From: Rosa chinensis
Lineage: Eukaryota; Streptophyta; Magnoliopsida; Rosales; Rosaceae
Reading direction: 5' to 3'
DNA: 64,000 nucleotides
Assembly: GCF_002994745.2 (NCBI RefSeq)
Contig: NC_037090.1
Coordinates: forward strand, 28,750,501 to 28,814,500
Shown: piece after piece, positions 23,401-36,500 of the stretch
Numbering within the stretch: position 1 is the first letter of the stretch
How the letters are laid out: each line of letters opens with the position of its first letter
The notes under the pieces: model-generated
Database searches by the model: none
What the model was told of the DNA's origin: nothing
Seen by the model: only the letters and a program-made list of their open reading frames with translations
Position numbers and translations under genes: made by a program

Positions 23401-23670
23401 TGGTGATTTTGTATGCAAATTGAGAAAATCTCTATATGGTCTCAAACAGTCACCTCGTACTTGGTTTGGAAGATTTTCACAGTTCATGTGGAAGGTTGGT
23501 TACAGGCAGAGCAACTCAGACCATACCTTGTTCCTCAAGCATCAACAAGGGAAGGTAACAGCTCTAATTATTTATGTGGACGATATGGTAATCACTGGTA
23601 ATGATACTATTGAGATGGATAGACTACAGAGACAGCTAGACTCTGAATTTGAGATGAAGGACTTAGGTGA
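20465..23670 (+). pseudogene. Copia-1 gag C-terminus, protease, integrase and RT first half
   Basis: The reading continues the gag from 4840 (IWKTLGDLYTNES). In-frame stops are at 20894-20896 (TAG after APLLQ) and 21164-21166 (TGA). The zinc knuckle has lost its second cysteine (CSYYNDLGHVRETC; Tyr codon 20972-20974). Then come the protease IIDSGASDHMTYN, the pre-integrase LWHCRLGHPSF, and the integrase core (HYDVWGPS, FIDDCTRLSWV, EQNGVSERKNRHLL), with frameshifts near 21735 and at the G run 22004-22020 and a stop after INRLPSSVL. The RT begins near 22990 (DALRDPKWRKAIDEE), is frameshifted at about 23110, and runs through VGCRWVFTMKHNADG and catalytic YVDDMVITGND to EFEMKDLG, where CACTA-2 is inserted after GGTGA. 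The copy is multiply disabled. Confidence 0.93.
22004..22020 (+). repeat. 17-base G homopolymer in the Copia-1 integrase
   Basis: It falls exactly where the integrase motif SDNGGEY is expected (TCTGACAATTGG before, AGTATGTT after). An expanded G run breaks the frame. Homopolymers of this length are also prone to assembly error, so the exact count is uncertain. Confidence 0.85.
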
Positions 23671-25270
23671 CACTACAAAAAAGAATTCATTTTGCCACGG
23701 CTTTGTACGGTCGCGAAAAGTCTGATTGCCGTCGCAAAACACCAATGGCGACGGCTAGGCGACGGCAAATACACAGTTGTTGTTGGTGGCGTCGCCACTG
23801 GTCGTGGCTACGGCAAAACGCCGTCGCAACAAGATTTAGCTACTGAAAACGCCGTCGCAAGTAACCTATTTGCAACGGCAGATCCCGTTGCTTGCAACAA
23901 ACTATTTTTTCAAATATTTTTTTTTTCCAGAAACCAAATTTATTAGAAATAGGTTGGAAATTGATTTTCCCTCCATAATTGCGACGGCGTCATTGACGCC
24001 GCCACCTCAAGTATTTTTCATATGAAGCTTTAGCAACAGCTAATGACCGTCGCAACTAATTGGCCACCCAATTTTTTTGAAACCAAAATGTTTTTTGCCG
24101 TTTTACACACCTAATCAAAAGATATAGTAAAACAATATAAAGCATCAAAACAATCACTTCAATCATAGTATCTCACAACTGAAATTATATAATCAAAAGA
24201 TAAGTGCCAAGTTATACTTCATTACCAAGTACAAACCAAACCAACCACATTTCATAATTATAAGGTCCTACCATACTTGATAACTGAAAGGAAACATTGC
24301 CAAACTTAATATTGTTCAAAAGCATCCTTGACCACAATACTAGTTATCATTAACTAGAGGGGCTTGGTGAGTACTGGAGCATGATCAATTTCTTGATTAC
24401 TAGTTGAATGTGGATGAACTCCTTCTCCTATGGACTCCCTTCTAACTTCATGGCCACTAGTTGCATCTTGAACCTATTACATAATGCACAAGTATACAAA
24501 TATCAAACTGGATTCACATGAAAATGAAACATGAATTGATCGGATACTATCACATGTAGTTTGAATACAAAATCTGGGATTTTATCCTAATACTGATAAG
24601 AATCAACTGTTACATATAAATCTCAAGTCATATAATTGTGTAAGGTCTATTATCAATAGCCTTTTAGTAATGAGCCCAATGTGTAGCATTGAACAACCTA
24701 CAAGTAATCTGGACTGTTTTTTTTTTCCTCCTGCATTTTTAATCGAAAACAGAAAGTGTCAGAAACATGTATTTGTTATTTGTTAAAGAACTACTGCATG
24801 AAGGTTATCCTCATGATATTGGTTACAGAACATGATGATTTTGGCTACAGAACATGATGGTTTTGGCTTACTCCATACTCATATAACATGCATTTGTTAT
24901 GAAACATTTGACACATAATAGATGATACAAAATCATTGAAGCACACAAACACAACTTCCCTTTCTTTCTTCAAAACTGGGAAAAAACAAACAATTCAACT
25001 TGCAGCAAGAGTTTCATCAACTGTCATACTATAAACGATATTGAAATGATATTAGACTCATACTTTATCCTCTCAGCCATATGAAAAACCTAAAGCTAAC
25101 ATAGTTTGTTCATAAACTCAAAATCAACAACCAAAACTGCAACCAAGTCTGCAACCTATCTGAACTAGCAATCTCAATATCTACACAGATCGTTTTATAC
25201 ACATTCAATATTTACATAATCATGCATATATATACACAAACATGTATATAAACAAATTTGTCGAAGATAA
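23671..25270. other. CACTA-2 left subterminal region, no gene
   Basis: The first 400 bases hold the inverted terminus and several GCGACGGC/GCCGTCGC repeats. The rest is AT-rich and I see no exon. It is the 3' side of the element relative to its transposase genes. Confidence 0.7.
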
Positions 25271-25276
25271 AAATAG

Positions 25277-27083
25277 TCAATTGTTGTAACAAATAATATT
25301 ATGGATTTGTGTACCAACCTGTCCATATGGATTTCTGTTTTGCCCCTCATTGCTCTCTAAAAAGTTAATCTGAGCTTGAAGCATATCTAATTGGTCCTGC
25401 ATCTTCCTTGTGAAAGCCTCTTTCACTTTCTTTGTAACCTCTTCAGTTATTTTCTGTATGAGGTCATTGGTGTTATGAGAAGGCATTGATTCCTGTGGAT
25501 ACACCAAACTGCGAGGCACAGTAGAACCATAGGTACGACAATAACCATAACCATCTTCCCCAAGCAATTCATGGAATATTCGATCTTTTACAGCCCTAAG
25601 TTCTCGTTGGTCCTCAGGTTCCATTAGCAATTTCTTGTCATATTCCTCCTACATGAAAGTACTGATCAATCAGTTTGGAAAAGATTAAAAAAATAACTGA
25701 AATTCTTAATATAAGATATAAGAAGCTAAACATACAATGACTTGGGCAACATCTGCATTTGATTGGTTGCGTGCTTTGTTCCAACACTCATCTTATCAGT
25801 TTGTTCTCCACTTTGTTCCATCTGTCAAGTACACACACACACACACATACATACTATCAACAAATCTTACAAATACTTTATAGTAAATAGTATTAAATGT
25901 TACTAGAATTTAAAACAATATGGATGCAAACATTGCACAAGAAGTAAACATTTTCTGTTGGTGCCTCCATGCATTTCTGACCAATAATGTTAGAAACAAT
26001 ACCTCATATCGCAGCTAGGCGAAATGTTTTCGATCAGTACTATGAACTGGTCCACGCTGCTCCCGATTGATAGAATTTCGTGTTGCTATCAGCTACAAAA
26101 TCAATTCCAAAATCATCATGCTAGTGTCAATCTTTTTAGCACAATCTAATTATGAATGTTTCAACATTTCTACCTTTGCATCTTCACTAATCCAATAAGC
26201 AATGAGCTCGCTCCACTGCTCTGCTACAATATGTAGAGGAACTAGAGAACTTAGATTTGGATTATCTCTGTTTTTCTTAAAGTAGTTGACTTTGGTTTTG
26301 CTCTTGTGATCCTTCCACAGTGTATTGCAACATCTAAGACACACATGTTTATATCCTTCTGGAACATCAAGCAAATTTTGCTACAAATTGCATAAAGGAG
26401 ATTTATCAATAACTTCTAATCATCGTTAACTAAATAAGCACAGATAATTAAGAAATTTCCTACTATTTTTCAAATAACACACGTAGTAACATGTTTACCT
26501 GAACCTCTTTCCATATTCCCTCTTTCACATCGGGTCCAACAGCCTTCCAGTCAAGTAATGTTAGTGGAATCCTTTGGCCATCGTGTACAATTTGCCCCAA
26601 TTGTGACTTTAGCTGTGTAGCTCTTTCTCCAACAGGTTGGAAGTTAGAATCAAACATAATCTTGATTTTAACTCCAGTATTCCACTCTGGGATAACTTTA
26701 TTTTGACCTCTAGTAATAAAGGTAGCAGATTGTACTTCAGCTTCTACCAAAGTTGCAAGAAACATTAAATTCCATCATTGAAAAACATATCAATAGTGTT
26801 GATGTAGGAACTGGTGATAAGTGAATTAGGATGTAAAAATAAACTAAAAAAACAAACAAAAAAACTTGTTAAGCGAAGTAATACCTAGAGATGGAAGAGG
26901 TAATATTGGAGGAGAAGGTGTAGAAGGAGGCGGTGGGGGTGGAGGCAGTAGGGGTGTAGGAGGTGGATTAGTAGACCTATAGGATGACTGCGATGAGGAA
27001 CCATTGCTGTTTGAAGAATTAGATCCACTTGAAGTCAAAAACTCAGACATAGTGCGTGGTCTCCCAACCTTCCTTTTCTTCAT
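25277..27083 (-). pseudogene. CACTA-2 second protein (TNPA-like, Transposase_24 family)
   Basis: About six exons read on the minus strand. First MKKRKVGRPRTMSEF with a Ser/Asn run and a proline-rich segment (27083-26885). Then TFITRGQNKVIPEWNTG through PLTLLDWKAVGPDVKEGIW (about 26764-26501), CLRCCNTLWKDHKSKTK through PLHIVAEQWSELIAYWISED (26374-26175), ARNSINREQRGPVHSTDRKH (about 26092), a short exon near 25800, and finally QRELRAVKDRIFHELLGE plus a coiled-coil end (about 25650-25316). This is the layout of the plant Ptta/En/Spm Transposase_24 family, whose members bind subterminal repeats and bring the ends together. Small defects are likely, for example a stop after TDRKHFA. Exon edges are approximate. 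Confidence 0.75.
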
Positions 27084-27350
27084 GGTCACCTGCAATAAGT
27101 GCAAACTCAATTAAATTTGGTGTTGGTGAGGTACAAACTAAAAACTCAAACCTTCCATACTAAATAAAATAACAAAGTTCATGAAAGGGAAAGGGAACTG
27201 AGATATTAACTAGAAACTCAAAATGATGACACCCTTACAAATATTTGACTTCAAACATGAATCATTATCCTTATCAAAAAGTTCCAGGAAGAATACTAAA
27301 GTACACATTAAGGCCAATGCACTAGTCTTAACATCTCTATTGTAATGGCC

Positions 27351-27814
27351 TTATTCATCCATTTCAACACCATCCATTAACTCCCCTGAGCTATCATTTT
27401 CTTCAGTATTGTCAGTTTGCACATGAGAGAAGTTTTTTGACTCCATTTCGACGACATTTAGCCAACCTTGTCCTGAAGGATCTGGAGCGTACCACACCTG
27501 TTGTGCTTGAGATGCTAAGATGAATGGTTCATCCCCAACCCGATCATTTCGATATAACAATCGATTGAAGTTAACTAAAGTGAAGTTAAAAGGATCTAAT
27601 TTAATCCCTGCCACAAGATGTACCCAATCACACCTGAACAACACATATTTGATATCAACAGAGTAGGTGACTTTGATAATCTCTGTTAATCTCCCATAAT
27701 ATGGTAAAACATCTACACATCTTTCTTATTGCCGACACTCATGGTATCTGCTTGTAAAGCTACACCACTGTTTTGTCTTGATCGCTTGTTATCAACACTT
27801 TTCACACGGAAGGA
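27351..27814 (-). pseudogene. CACTA-2 transposase, C-terminal part (DUF4216-type)
   Basis: Continues the transposase after CACTA-3. It reads SFRVKSVDNKRSRQNSGVAL, a frameshift near 27725, then DVLPYYGRLTEIIKVTY, FRCDWVHLVAGIKLDPFNF, VNFNRLLYRNDRVGDEPFIL, QQVWYAPDPSGQGW and an acidic end at 27351. CDWV/QVWYxxDP is the DUF4216 signature found at the end of plant TNP2-type transposases. Split, frameshifted and therefore inactive. Confidence 0.85.
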
Positions 27815-28967
27815 CACTATGCCAAAATCTGCATCAGACTACACTTTTTAGACAACGAAAAAAAAAATTCCGTTGTGTGTTGATTGAAACTGCTTCATAC
27901 AACAGGTTTAGTGAGATTCGGTTGTATAAGGACGTTCGAAATCAGAATTTTTTGGTGCAAGATTATTGTACAACAGTTTTAAGCAATTTTCTGTTGTCTG
28001 AATGAAAAAAAATTTCCCTCCCACCTTGCTCAAATTTGGGTCGAAATTTTGACTCACTTTGTACAACAGTATAGTTGTTTATGTTGTATGAGCAAAATAT
28101 CATACAACACATTTTTTGTTTGTGTTGTGCAACTTTGGAAGAAAACTAGATGTTTCCAAAATGAGAGTCTTGAGTGCCAAAACAGCCAATTTTTGGGTGA
28201 AATGCAGGTACATGATTGCAAGAACCTACAACGGAATGGCCTATTTTTGTTGTGTGAATGTGCCTAGGCGGGAGAAATGAGTTTGTGATTTGCACTAGGC
28301 GGGAAATTTGCTTGCTGGGTCCATAAGTTGAAATTTCAAGTGTAGACTATCAGACAACCAAAATTATTTATGTGTTGTCTGAATTGATTACACAAAATAA
28401 AAAACTAGATTTAATGCACATTGTCTCCCACTTGGTCATTTTTAGCACTTAGATAGTCTTCGAGAAAAACAGCAAAAGCAAAACCTATCTCTTCTTCTCA
28501 AAGCAGAACCCGTCTTCTTCTCTTAAAAAATTGAAGCCATCTTCTTCTCTTAAAGAATTGAACCCAAAATGACTGGGTTGGGATTCATAATAATACTTGA
28601 CCCTACTGCAATCAAGAAATCCAATTTGTTCGATCAAAGTCGTTGTTCTTCTCTCTTGACTCAAGCCTTCGTCAGCCGATTGCTGCTTCACCACCACCAC
28701 CGACCACCGACCACCGCGACGCTGCTACCGTACTGTAACTCACTCAAATCGCTTTCTCCGATATCTGATCTGTTTCTGTAATTAATGACCTGAATTGATG
28801 TTTTTGTGATTCAGGAGGACGCACTAAAGAGAGAGATCGGAGATCTGAAAATGGAGGCTGTGCGGGTGCATTTGAGGTGCTTAAGAGAATAGGTTGCTTG
28901 ATTTGATTTCTTGTTAAGTACAGTAGGGTGAAGTGTTGCTATGGATGTAGTTGGGCTCAAGTAGTGC

Positions 28968-29342
28968 CATACGCTTTCACCGTAAGGCTAGATAGGTGCT
29001 TCGTCTCCATCAAGACCACCTTGGGCGACGACTTCTAAGGCCAGATTATCCATATCCTCTAACATCCTCATCCTCATCCTTCATATCCTTCACTAATTTT
29101 TCTTTTGATTTGATTTCTCTGCTAACCCTAGAAATGTAAAAATGTGATTTTGCATTGATTTCATCCTTAACTTTTGGCATTATGAGAGGTTCGAAAGAAG
29201 GGCCTATGCGGAACATCAGGCTATTGAAGGCCAACTATTTCAAGAAGTTGAGCAATCTGGGTTAAGCCGAAGACTCGCTTGACATTAAGAACTTTTACCT
29301 TGATCTTAATAGTCTTAGAGCCAGAGAGGAATCAGTTATAAG
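28968..29342 (+). pseudogene. Captured LSM12-like exons
   Basis: Around 28998-29040 the plus strand reads RCFVSIKTTLGDDF, stop, GQI. From about 29188 to a GT donor at 29343 it reads GSKEGPMRNIRLLKANYFKK, LSNLG, stop (TAA), AEDSLDIKNFYLDLNSLRAR and EESVIR. The order CxVSIKTTLGDxFxGQ then (R)NxRLLKANYIKEF then LDLxxLxAREE is that of LSM12-type proteins (LSM fold plus anticodon-binding-like domain; RNA-associated). Two in-frame stops make it non-functional. The next exon-like piece (about 29462-29540, EAFINAINKVYAGFLSALDT) is not identified. Confidence 0.6.
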
Positions 29343-30587
29343 GTAATTTGTTTGCTACCCAATTTGGAATTCTGTTGAGTGCTTGTTAATCTAAGTGAAC
29401 TAGCTACCCTATTTGGAATTTTAGTTTGAATGATTGTTAAGTTTTGGTGTGGTTGATTGCAGAAGCCTTCATCAACGCGATCAACAAAGTCTATGCTGGC
29501 TTCCTCTCCGCATTGGACACTAACTCTATCACCAAGTTCGTTCCTTTCCCTCTATTTAATGCTCATATGCTTTAATTCACTGTTGGATTTTTTAGGCATC
29601 CATTGGTTTGGTCTTTGGGATTGGGACTGAGATTGGGACTGGTATTGGGTTTGGGATAGTTACATGAACTATGTTTTCATCGTTATCATTTTTGTGAGAT
29701 TGGGTCTACATTCTGAACTTTTGGAATTGAAGTATTTATTTGAAGCAACAAAGTAGGGTGTTTTTTTTTTATTGGTTAGTTGGGTCAGTGCTTTGGTTTC
29801 TCTTTGTTCTGAAGTGTATGGAATAATTAGCTTAACTCGATCTTTTGGGTATTAAAAGTCTTGCACAAGTTATTTCGATCCTTCTAGTTCTTCTCTGAAA
29901 CGGGTCTTGTAATTCTAGCATATATAGGTAAAGGTTCATGATTTTGTGAGTAGAATGGTTGAATTGTGCTGTTATCAGTTGCGAATTGGGTAGAGCCTTT
30001 TGTTTTTGCCACTATGAGCAACAATTTTGTGGTTAATCTGTGTGGTGATTTTTTTTTTTTAAATTTAATTTACTTTTGTATTGTAACGGATCTGCATTAT
30101 GATTGTACATAGGCATGTAATTCAATAGAGATTGTTGTACGCGAAGACGAAACTTCATGTTATTTTAAGCCCTATGTCCTTGCCTCTCTAATAATTTCTT
30201 CAATTCTGTCTTCTATTTCCTTTAATTGTGCTAGTGTGCTGCCATATAAAATTTGGCGTTTTCAGTTTCAAGACTCTCTTTTCATTTGTATGCTTAAGGT
30301 TGAGGAGTTTTTTTTTCTCTTTCTTTTTTTAAGCAAATGTGTCCTTACTTGGTACCATATCTCTTATCTGCCATAGAAAAAGGATACCTAAATATGAAGT
30401 TGTAAAGTTATAGGTTGCATGGTTATGTATGTTTGTGATGCATCTGTTGTGCATATATGTGTTCTTGTTTGTTATAAAGACAAGTGTGTAGCTTCCACTA
30501 CCTTATTGTATATTCATAACCTTTATTTCCTTAGGTTGAAATAGTATGTTCTGTATTTATCAATAGACTTACTAGTTTTTATTTTAG

Positions 30588-30938
30588 GAAGAGCTGGCGG
30601 GCGGTATGAATCAAGGTTTCGTGTTGGTGAAGTGACTTGTTTAGATGCAGCTGATCTGCCTCTTCTTCATTTATCACTGAAATCACCATCTATGACTCTT
30701 GAGGTGATTATGTTATGATGCAAAAAGCAATTGAAATTTTCACAGAACACTCATTAGACTTTTACTTTTTAGATGCATCCACTTCTAGATCTTGTTTTCT
30801 CATTTAGCATCACTACATTTTTCTTGTCCTCTAACCCGATGCACTCCTATAATGCAGAGGGCTGGATTATTTCCTACCTTTGATCTTATGTATATGTATT
30901 CATGTTCCCACCCAAATAGAGGCTTCTACCAGATATTG
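30588..30938 (+). pseudogene. Captured SUV3-like RNA helicase exons
   Basis: Exon 30588-30703, between AG and GT, reads GRAGGRYESRFRVGEVTCLD then ADLPLLHLSLKSPSMTLE. Exon 30858-30938, likewise bounded, reads RAGLFPTFDLMYMYSCSHPN then RGFYQIL. GRAG-R plus EVTxLxxxDLPLLHxSLKSPSPxxExAGLFPTFD is the helicase motif VI region and following segment of plant SUV3, the mitochondrial/nuclear NTP-dependent RNA helicase. The exon phases join correctly. The N-terminal helicase motifs are absent, so it is a transduplicated fragment. Confidence 0.75.
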
Positions 30939-32033
30939 GTAGCTTTTAGGATTTTACAGGTAAATCTTTGACTCTTAGAGCTACTACAAAAGTAAAAAAA
31001 AAATATGAGAAATTTCATTTTGAAGAGTTTTTTTTTTGGGTGAGTTTTTGTTACCTGGATTGGTAATTTGATCTTACCTTATTATACTCTTAGTTTGTTT
31101 ATGTTTTGTTTCATCTATTAGTTTTAAAAAAAAAACTTTGATGTGATTAGTAAGCAGGGTTAAGACCTACGTGGCTACTGCTTGCTAAAACAACTCCTGG
31201 TCTTGTTATTTTATTTGGGCTACTTCTCTATTCCTTTTGGTTTTGGCTGGGTTCCAATCTAGAAAGAAAGAGAGAAGGGGGAAGGGGGAGGGGTCTGGAA
31301 GAATATCGACAGGAGGAAGAAATTGACTTTTCTCCATTTTTTTCCAAGGTCAAGTGATTTTCTTTGGTTACTTTCTCTTCTTCTTTTGGGAGGATTGAAA
31401 ACTGAGTTGACATCTCAGTTTTAACTTTGAGTTCAATTAGTTTAGCTTCTGAGTTTCTGTCCTTAGGTACTTTTCAACATAATCTGGAGGTGTTTGAGAA
31501 ATTAGTTCTTATTTTCTATCATATTTTGCTCTTGAAACTTATAATTTATCTACAGCTCGCTTTGTTCTCTTCTCCCCTTTGTTTTCCCAAATTTCTTCAC
31601 GAGTAACTATTATTGGTTTGGGTACTGAACGTTTTGAATAACTTTGGTGTTAAATTATCAGAAGTCTCTCTCTTTCTTTGTTCTGTTATTCACATCATTC
31701 ATATGCGTCTATTTTCTTTGTTAGTATGCAACACTTTCTTTGTTCTGTTATTCACATCATTCATATGCGTCTATTTTCTTTGTTAGTATGCAACACTAAG
31801 TGTTTGCTTTATTGTCATTCAAGTTGATTTTCTTATCGAGTGGAGATTGCAATTTTTGTTATTATGTCTATTTTTGTTTCTTTCTTCTTGAAACATAACT
31901 TGAATTATGAAGCCTAATTCAAGGTGTATTTATGTTCTGTTAGGTGTTGAGGGAGCTACTTGAGCTCCTTTGTTTTCTGTAACATGTTTAGACAATCATT
32001 CTTCTTCTCAAAACCCATCTTTCTTTTGGAATA

Positions 32034-32895
32034 GGTATTTGACAAGCAACTTGCTCAATGACTCTATTCCAGAATGGATTAAGAACAGAGATAACCGCTA
32101 GTATGTTTTCTATCCTACATCAGATTTGGTTTCGATTTTTGTTTTTATTTTTACTGAATCTTGCAGAAGTATATCATTCTATAATTTATATCAACTTACT
32201 GTTTTACACTCATGAAGACATTTATCAAGAATTTGTCAGTTAAAGTAAATTTCTTTTACAAGATTTATTCATCTGTAATGAATTGCTGGAATTAGTACCA
32301 GATATGTAATTTTGCGGTGTTTAGTAGATCATTCTATTAGAATTATATGTTAGATTAAATTTTTAATGTAGTGGGATGTCTTTAAAAGCTCTGCTATACC
32401 AAACAACACGTAAGCTTCTACTAAATAGTCTTCAATGATGTAGCCATTTGTTTTCTTTCCACTTTATGCACTTAATAAATAAGTTGATTTTCACATAATC
32501 TAGATTAGCCAGAGCGTGCCTGGACAAATTTCCATGTACAGAAGGTAACTATATATCTCTTAGAAATCATTTCTATGATTTACATATATACGCTTTAGTT
32601 TTCCAACTTGTTCACTTATATAACTTTGTAAAAATTTTATAAAGAGAATTCAGTTGATAACTTAAGTTTGCATGTGACCTCAGAATAAATGGCCTAGTAC
32701 TATATTTTGATTTCATTTATCTACTCCTATATTTTCTCCTACCTGATTTTTTGTTTATTTTCTGTTACCAAACAGTTTAGTACTCATTGCATATAAACTG
32801 TGGTGTGAGAGCAACCATCGTTGGAGACATCAAATTCGAAGATGATACAGATCTTGGAGGTGGAGCAAAATTTGTTGATGACTACATAGCAAATA
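32034..32895 (+). pseudogene. Captured LRR-malectin receptor kinase exons
   Basis: Exon about 32034-32100 reads YLTSNLLNDSIPEWIKNRDN between AG and GT. A second at about 32790-32895 reads YSLHINCGVRATIVGDIKFE followed by DDTDLGGGAKFVDDYIANN. The first is a final leucine-rich repeat, the second the start of a malectin domain (LHINCGG motif), the arrangement of LRR subgroup VIII-2 receptor-like kinases. No kinase domain follows. CACTA-1 carries an LRR exon of similar type, so the family may have taken this gene class more than once or inherited it. Confidence 0.7.
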
Positions 32896-33560
32896 ATGTA
32901 TCGACACTTGGAATGGAACGCTAAGGAATATGCTTTGATGCAATGTTAAACATAGCAACCCATATTGTAGCACACTAATGTTTTTGTCCCCTGATGCAAT
33001 GTTAAACAAATAATTGTCATTGATTCATGATTTTGTGGAACTATGACTAATACGAATTGTATCGTAGTGGGTCTAATGTATTTTGAAGTTTAAAATATGG
33101 GTTGGAGTACTATTAGTTCATTTGATTGTTTGCATCAAATTTTATTTCCATTTGATCACTACTTTTCAGGTAAAATGGATGTTTAAATGATCATACAACA
33201 GATCTCTCATATATCAGACAATGGTTTGTTCAGAAAATAAGTTTTCTAATCGACTCTCACACAACAGAAGACACTGGAACTTCGTTGTCTGACAAGCTTA
33301 ACAAACAACGGATTTAAACAAATTCTGTTGTCTCAAGGCAGCACCTCAACTGCTGCGCAACTGCGCTTGACATATGCCGAGTCATCTGCCAAGCTATCAC
33401 ACAACAGTTATAACACATACCCATTGTCTGAATTTTTCTCAGACAACTGTGTTCCACCGTTGTCTGAATTTTCAACAGACAACGGCTCGCTCTACAACGG
33501 TGGCACTCCAAATCACACAACAGTTTTCTTCTGTCGTCTGATAAGGATATTGGCATAGTG

Positions 33561-36500
33561 GGAATACCCATTAGATGTATATGAATTCACCTTAGTTGCT
33601 GAAGGACTAGGAGGACTAGACAAGGCAATAATTTCTTCTGATAACAAGATATCACTTGTGTTTTGCAGAGTTATAACCTGTGAGGAACAAATAAATTAAA
33701 GCAAACCTTTACAAAAGTACTACTGAACATAATGTACACGAAAACACCTAACAACTCACATGATCCTTAAACCAGTTCGCAAACTCATCAAAATGAACAC
33801 GTTGAACATAATGGTCATCTGCATCTGGAAATTGTTGTTTAATGGCAGTAAGATGTTCCCTGCACAGTAAAAATCCGATGTGTCATACTTTACAATCCCT
33901 GAAGAAGAATCAACATGTTCCTTCCGACCAGAAAACATATAATCATATATACATAATTTTTGAAAGAAATATGCAGAGTTATTTTCATTACATACTTGAG
34001 AAATGGCGTGACTGCCCTTGTATGAAACAAGACCCATAGATGAATTTGTATGCGCGTAACTTCACTGAGAACACAATTTCCCTTCTCAGGGTCATCACGA
34101 TTCTTTCTCCTTAACGGTCTGTTTGACTTACTCTCCACATCTTTAAGATATTGGGTACAGAAATTCATGCATTCTTCCATTAGATAACCTTTAGCTATTG
34201 ATGCTTCCGGACAAGCTCTGTTACGTACATATTCCTTTAAAGTCAACAGATACCTCTCAATGGGGTACATCCACCGAAACTGCACAGCACCAGCAATTAA
34301 TGCTTCTTGGACTAGATGGACAGGTAAATGCTCCATCACATCAAAAAATGATGGTGGAAATATCTTCTCAAGATCACAAAGGGTCACCACTATACGAGAA
34401 CGTGCCTCTTCCAAATCTGCTGCACAATTTAGTTTGGAGCACAATACTTTGAAAAACTTGCCCAGATCAATCAGCCCTTCAACCACTTTCTTCGGTAAAG
34501 AACTTCGTATAGATAATGGAATCAATTGCTGTAAAAGAATATGATTGTCATGACTTTTAAGACCGCTGATACTTCGATCTTTCAAACGTACCCGCCGTGC
34601 AATATGAGAAGCAGAACCATCCGGCATTCTTGTTTTTGATAAGGCTATGAGGAACTTATCTTTCCCATCATTATTCATCTCAAAATCTGCAGGATCAAAG
34701 TATTTTGAACCAGACTCCCTCCTCTTCACATGGTACTGCTCTCTAATTCCCATAAGCTCAAGATCACGTCGAGAACTGATATTGTCCTTTGATTTTCCAA
34801 CAACTCCTAGTATGGTCCCAAGAACATTGTCACACACATTCTTCTCTATATGCATGACATCAAGGTTGTGACGGATGAGATTATCCTTCCAATAAGGAAG
34901 CTAAAAAAATATACTTTTCTTCTTCCAATTGTACTTCCTTTTCTTCAAAGGATCTTTCTCAGGTTTCTCTGGCCCCATCATTTGCCTTGTTTGCAAATCT
35001 TCTCTTCTATACTCTGTAAGGATACCATTTGATTGAAGCTAGGTGAGAAGATCTACTCCAGATAATGTTGTAGGAGATCGTCTATATTCTCCTAAGCCAT
35101 TGAAAGATCTGGGATACTTCCGATACTTGTGATCATAAGGTAAAAACTGCCGGCTGCTACCATATGAGAACTTTTTACCGTTTGGCAACCATATAGAAGC
35201 AGTTTCAGAGTTGCAAGAAGGGCATGCATATTCATCTTTTATACTCCACCCTGATAGATTAGCATAGGCAGGAAAATCATTAATCGTCCAAAGTAAGGCA
35301 GCATGCATTTGAAACATTTGATTGCTTGATGCGTCAAAAGTTTCTATGCCCTCATCCCACAATTCCTTCAACTCTTCAATGAGTGGCTGCAAGTAAACAT
35401 CGATCTTATCACCAGGTCCTTTTGGGCCATCAATAAGCACAGAAAGATAGATAAAAGGTTGCTTCATCAACATCATTGGCGGTAAGTTGTACGGAACTAG
35501 TATGACAGGCCAAGTACTATGAACTATGTTCATAGTCCGGAATGGATTAAATCCATCTGAGGCCAACCCAAGCCTTACATTGCGAATATCTCCGGAGAAA
35601 CTTGGATGTTTCTTGTCAAAATCCTTCCGAGCGAGAGAGTCTGCAGGATGCCTAAACACACCATCATCAATTCGTTTCTTGGCATGCCATCTCATAAGCG
35701 TTCCAATTTTAGAGGACATAAACAACCTCTGCAACCTTGGTTTCAAAGGAAAATATCTTGCTTGTTTTGCTGCCTTCCGTTTCCCAGGTCCCAAATCAGA
35801 AACTAAACTGGAACCATCTTCTTTCCATCGAGATGCCTTACATATCAAACATTGATCAAGATTTATGTCTTCATTTCTAAAAAGCATACAGCTATTAGGG
35901 CAAGCATCCACTGTGTTATACGTGAAACCTAAATCTTCAGTTAACTTCTGAGCTTGATAATAAGAATTAGGAAGGTATACACCTTCTGGCATAGACTTGT
36001 TACATATGTCAAGCAAGTCTTTGAAAGATTTGTCAGTCCAACCATTTAACACCTTCGCCTGTAGGAGTCTGACAATGTTGTATGTTTCTTAGAACCAGGA
36101 TATAATGGAAGGTTTGGAGAGTTCATCAACTTTAGGAACTGCTTAGTAGACTCGTTTGGCCCAACAAGTGGATTTGAACTTTCTCCACCACTCTCATCAT
36201 GTGGTCTAACAACATTTGCTGTTCCTATAGCTCCTTGGACTAGTCTAACCATATCCTCTTCCATATAATCATCTGACCCCATAAACATCTCATCTCTATG
36301 CAATGAATCAGCACCATCCCTGGACTCACCATGCTTATCCCAGATCTTATACTTCTTCCAAAACCCATTACCATGAAGATGTTGTCGCACAATTACTTTT
36401 TCAAAGAATTTTCGGTTTTCACATTTTCTACGAGGACAGTAAATCCTTGAACTCGGATCCCTATTGACATATGCAAAGTTCAAGAAATCTTCTAACTTCG

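Larger units (their letters stand above)
27815..33560 (+). mobile_element. CACTA-3: non-autonomous CACTA element inside the CACTA-2 transposase
   Basis: It starts CACTATGCCAAAATCTGCATC and ends GATATTGGCATAGTG, with GGA duplicated at 27812-27814 and 33561-33563. Dense ACAACAG/TCAGACAACGG repeats lie in both subterminal regions. Its right terminus, inverted, is homologous to the left terminus of CACTA-1, so the two are one family in opposite orientation. No transposase is present; the plus strand carries LSM12-, SUV3- and LRR/malectin-kinase exons. Strand is assigned from those fragments. Confidence 0.95.
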
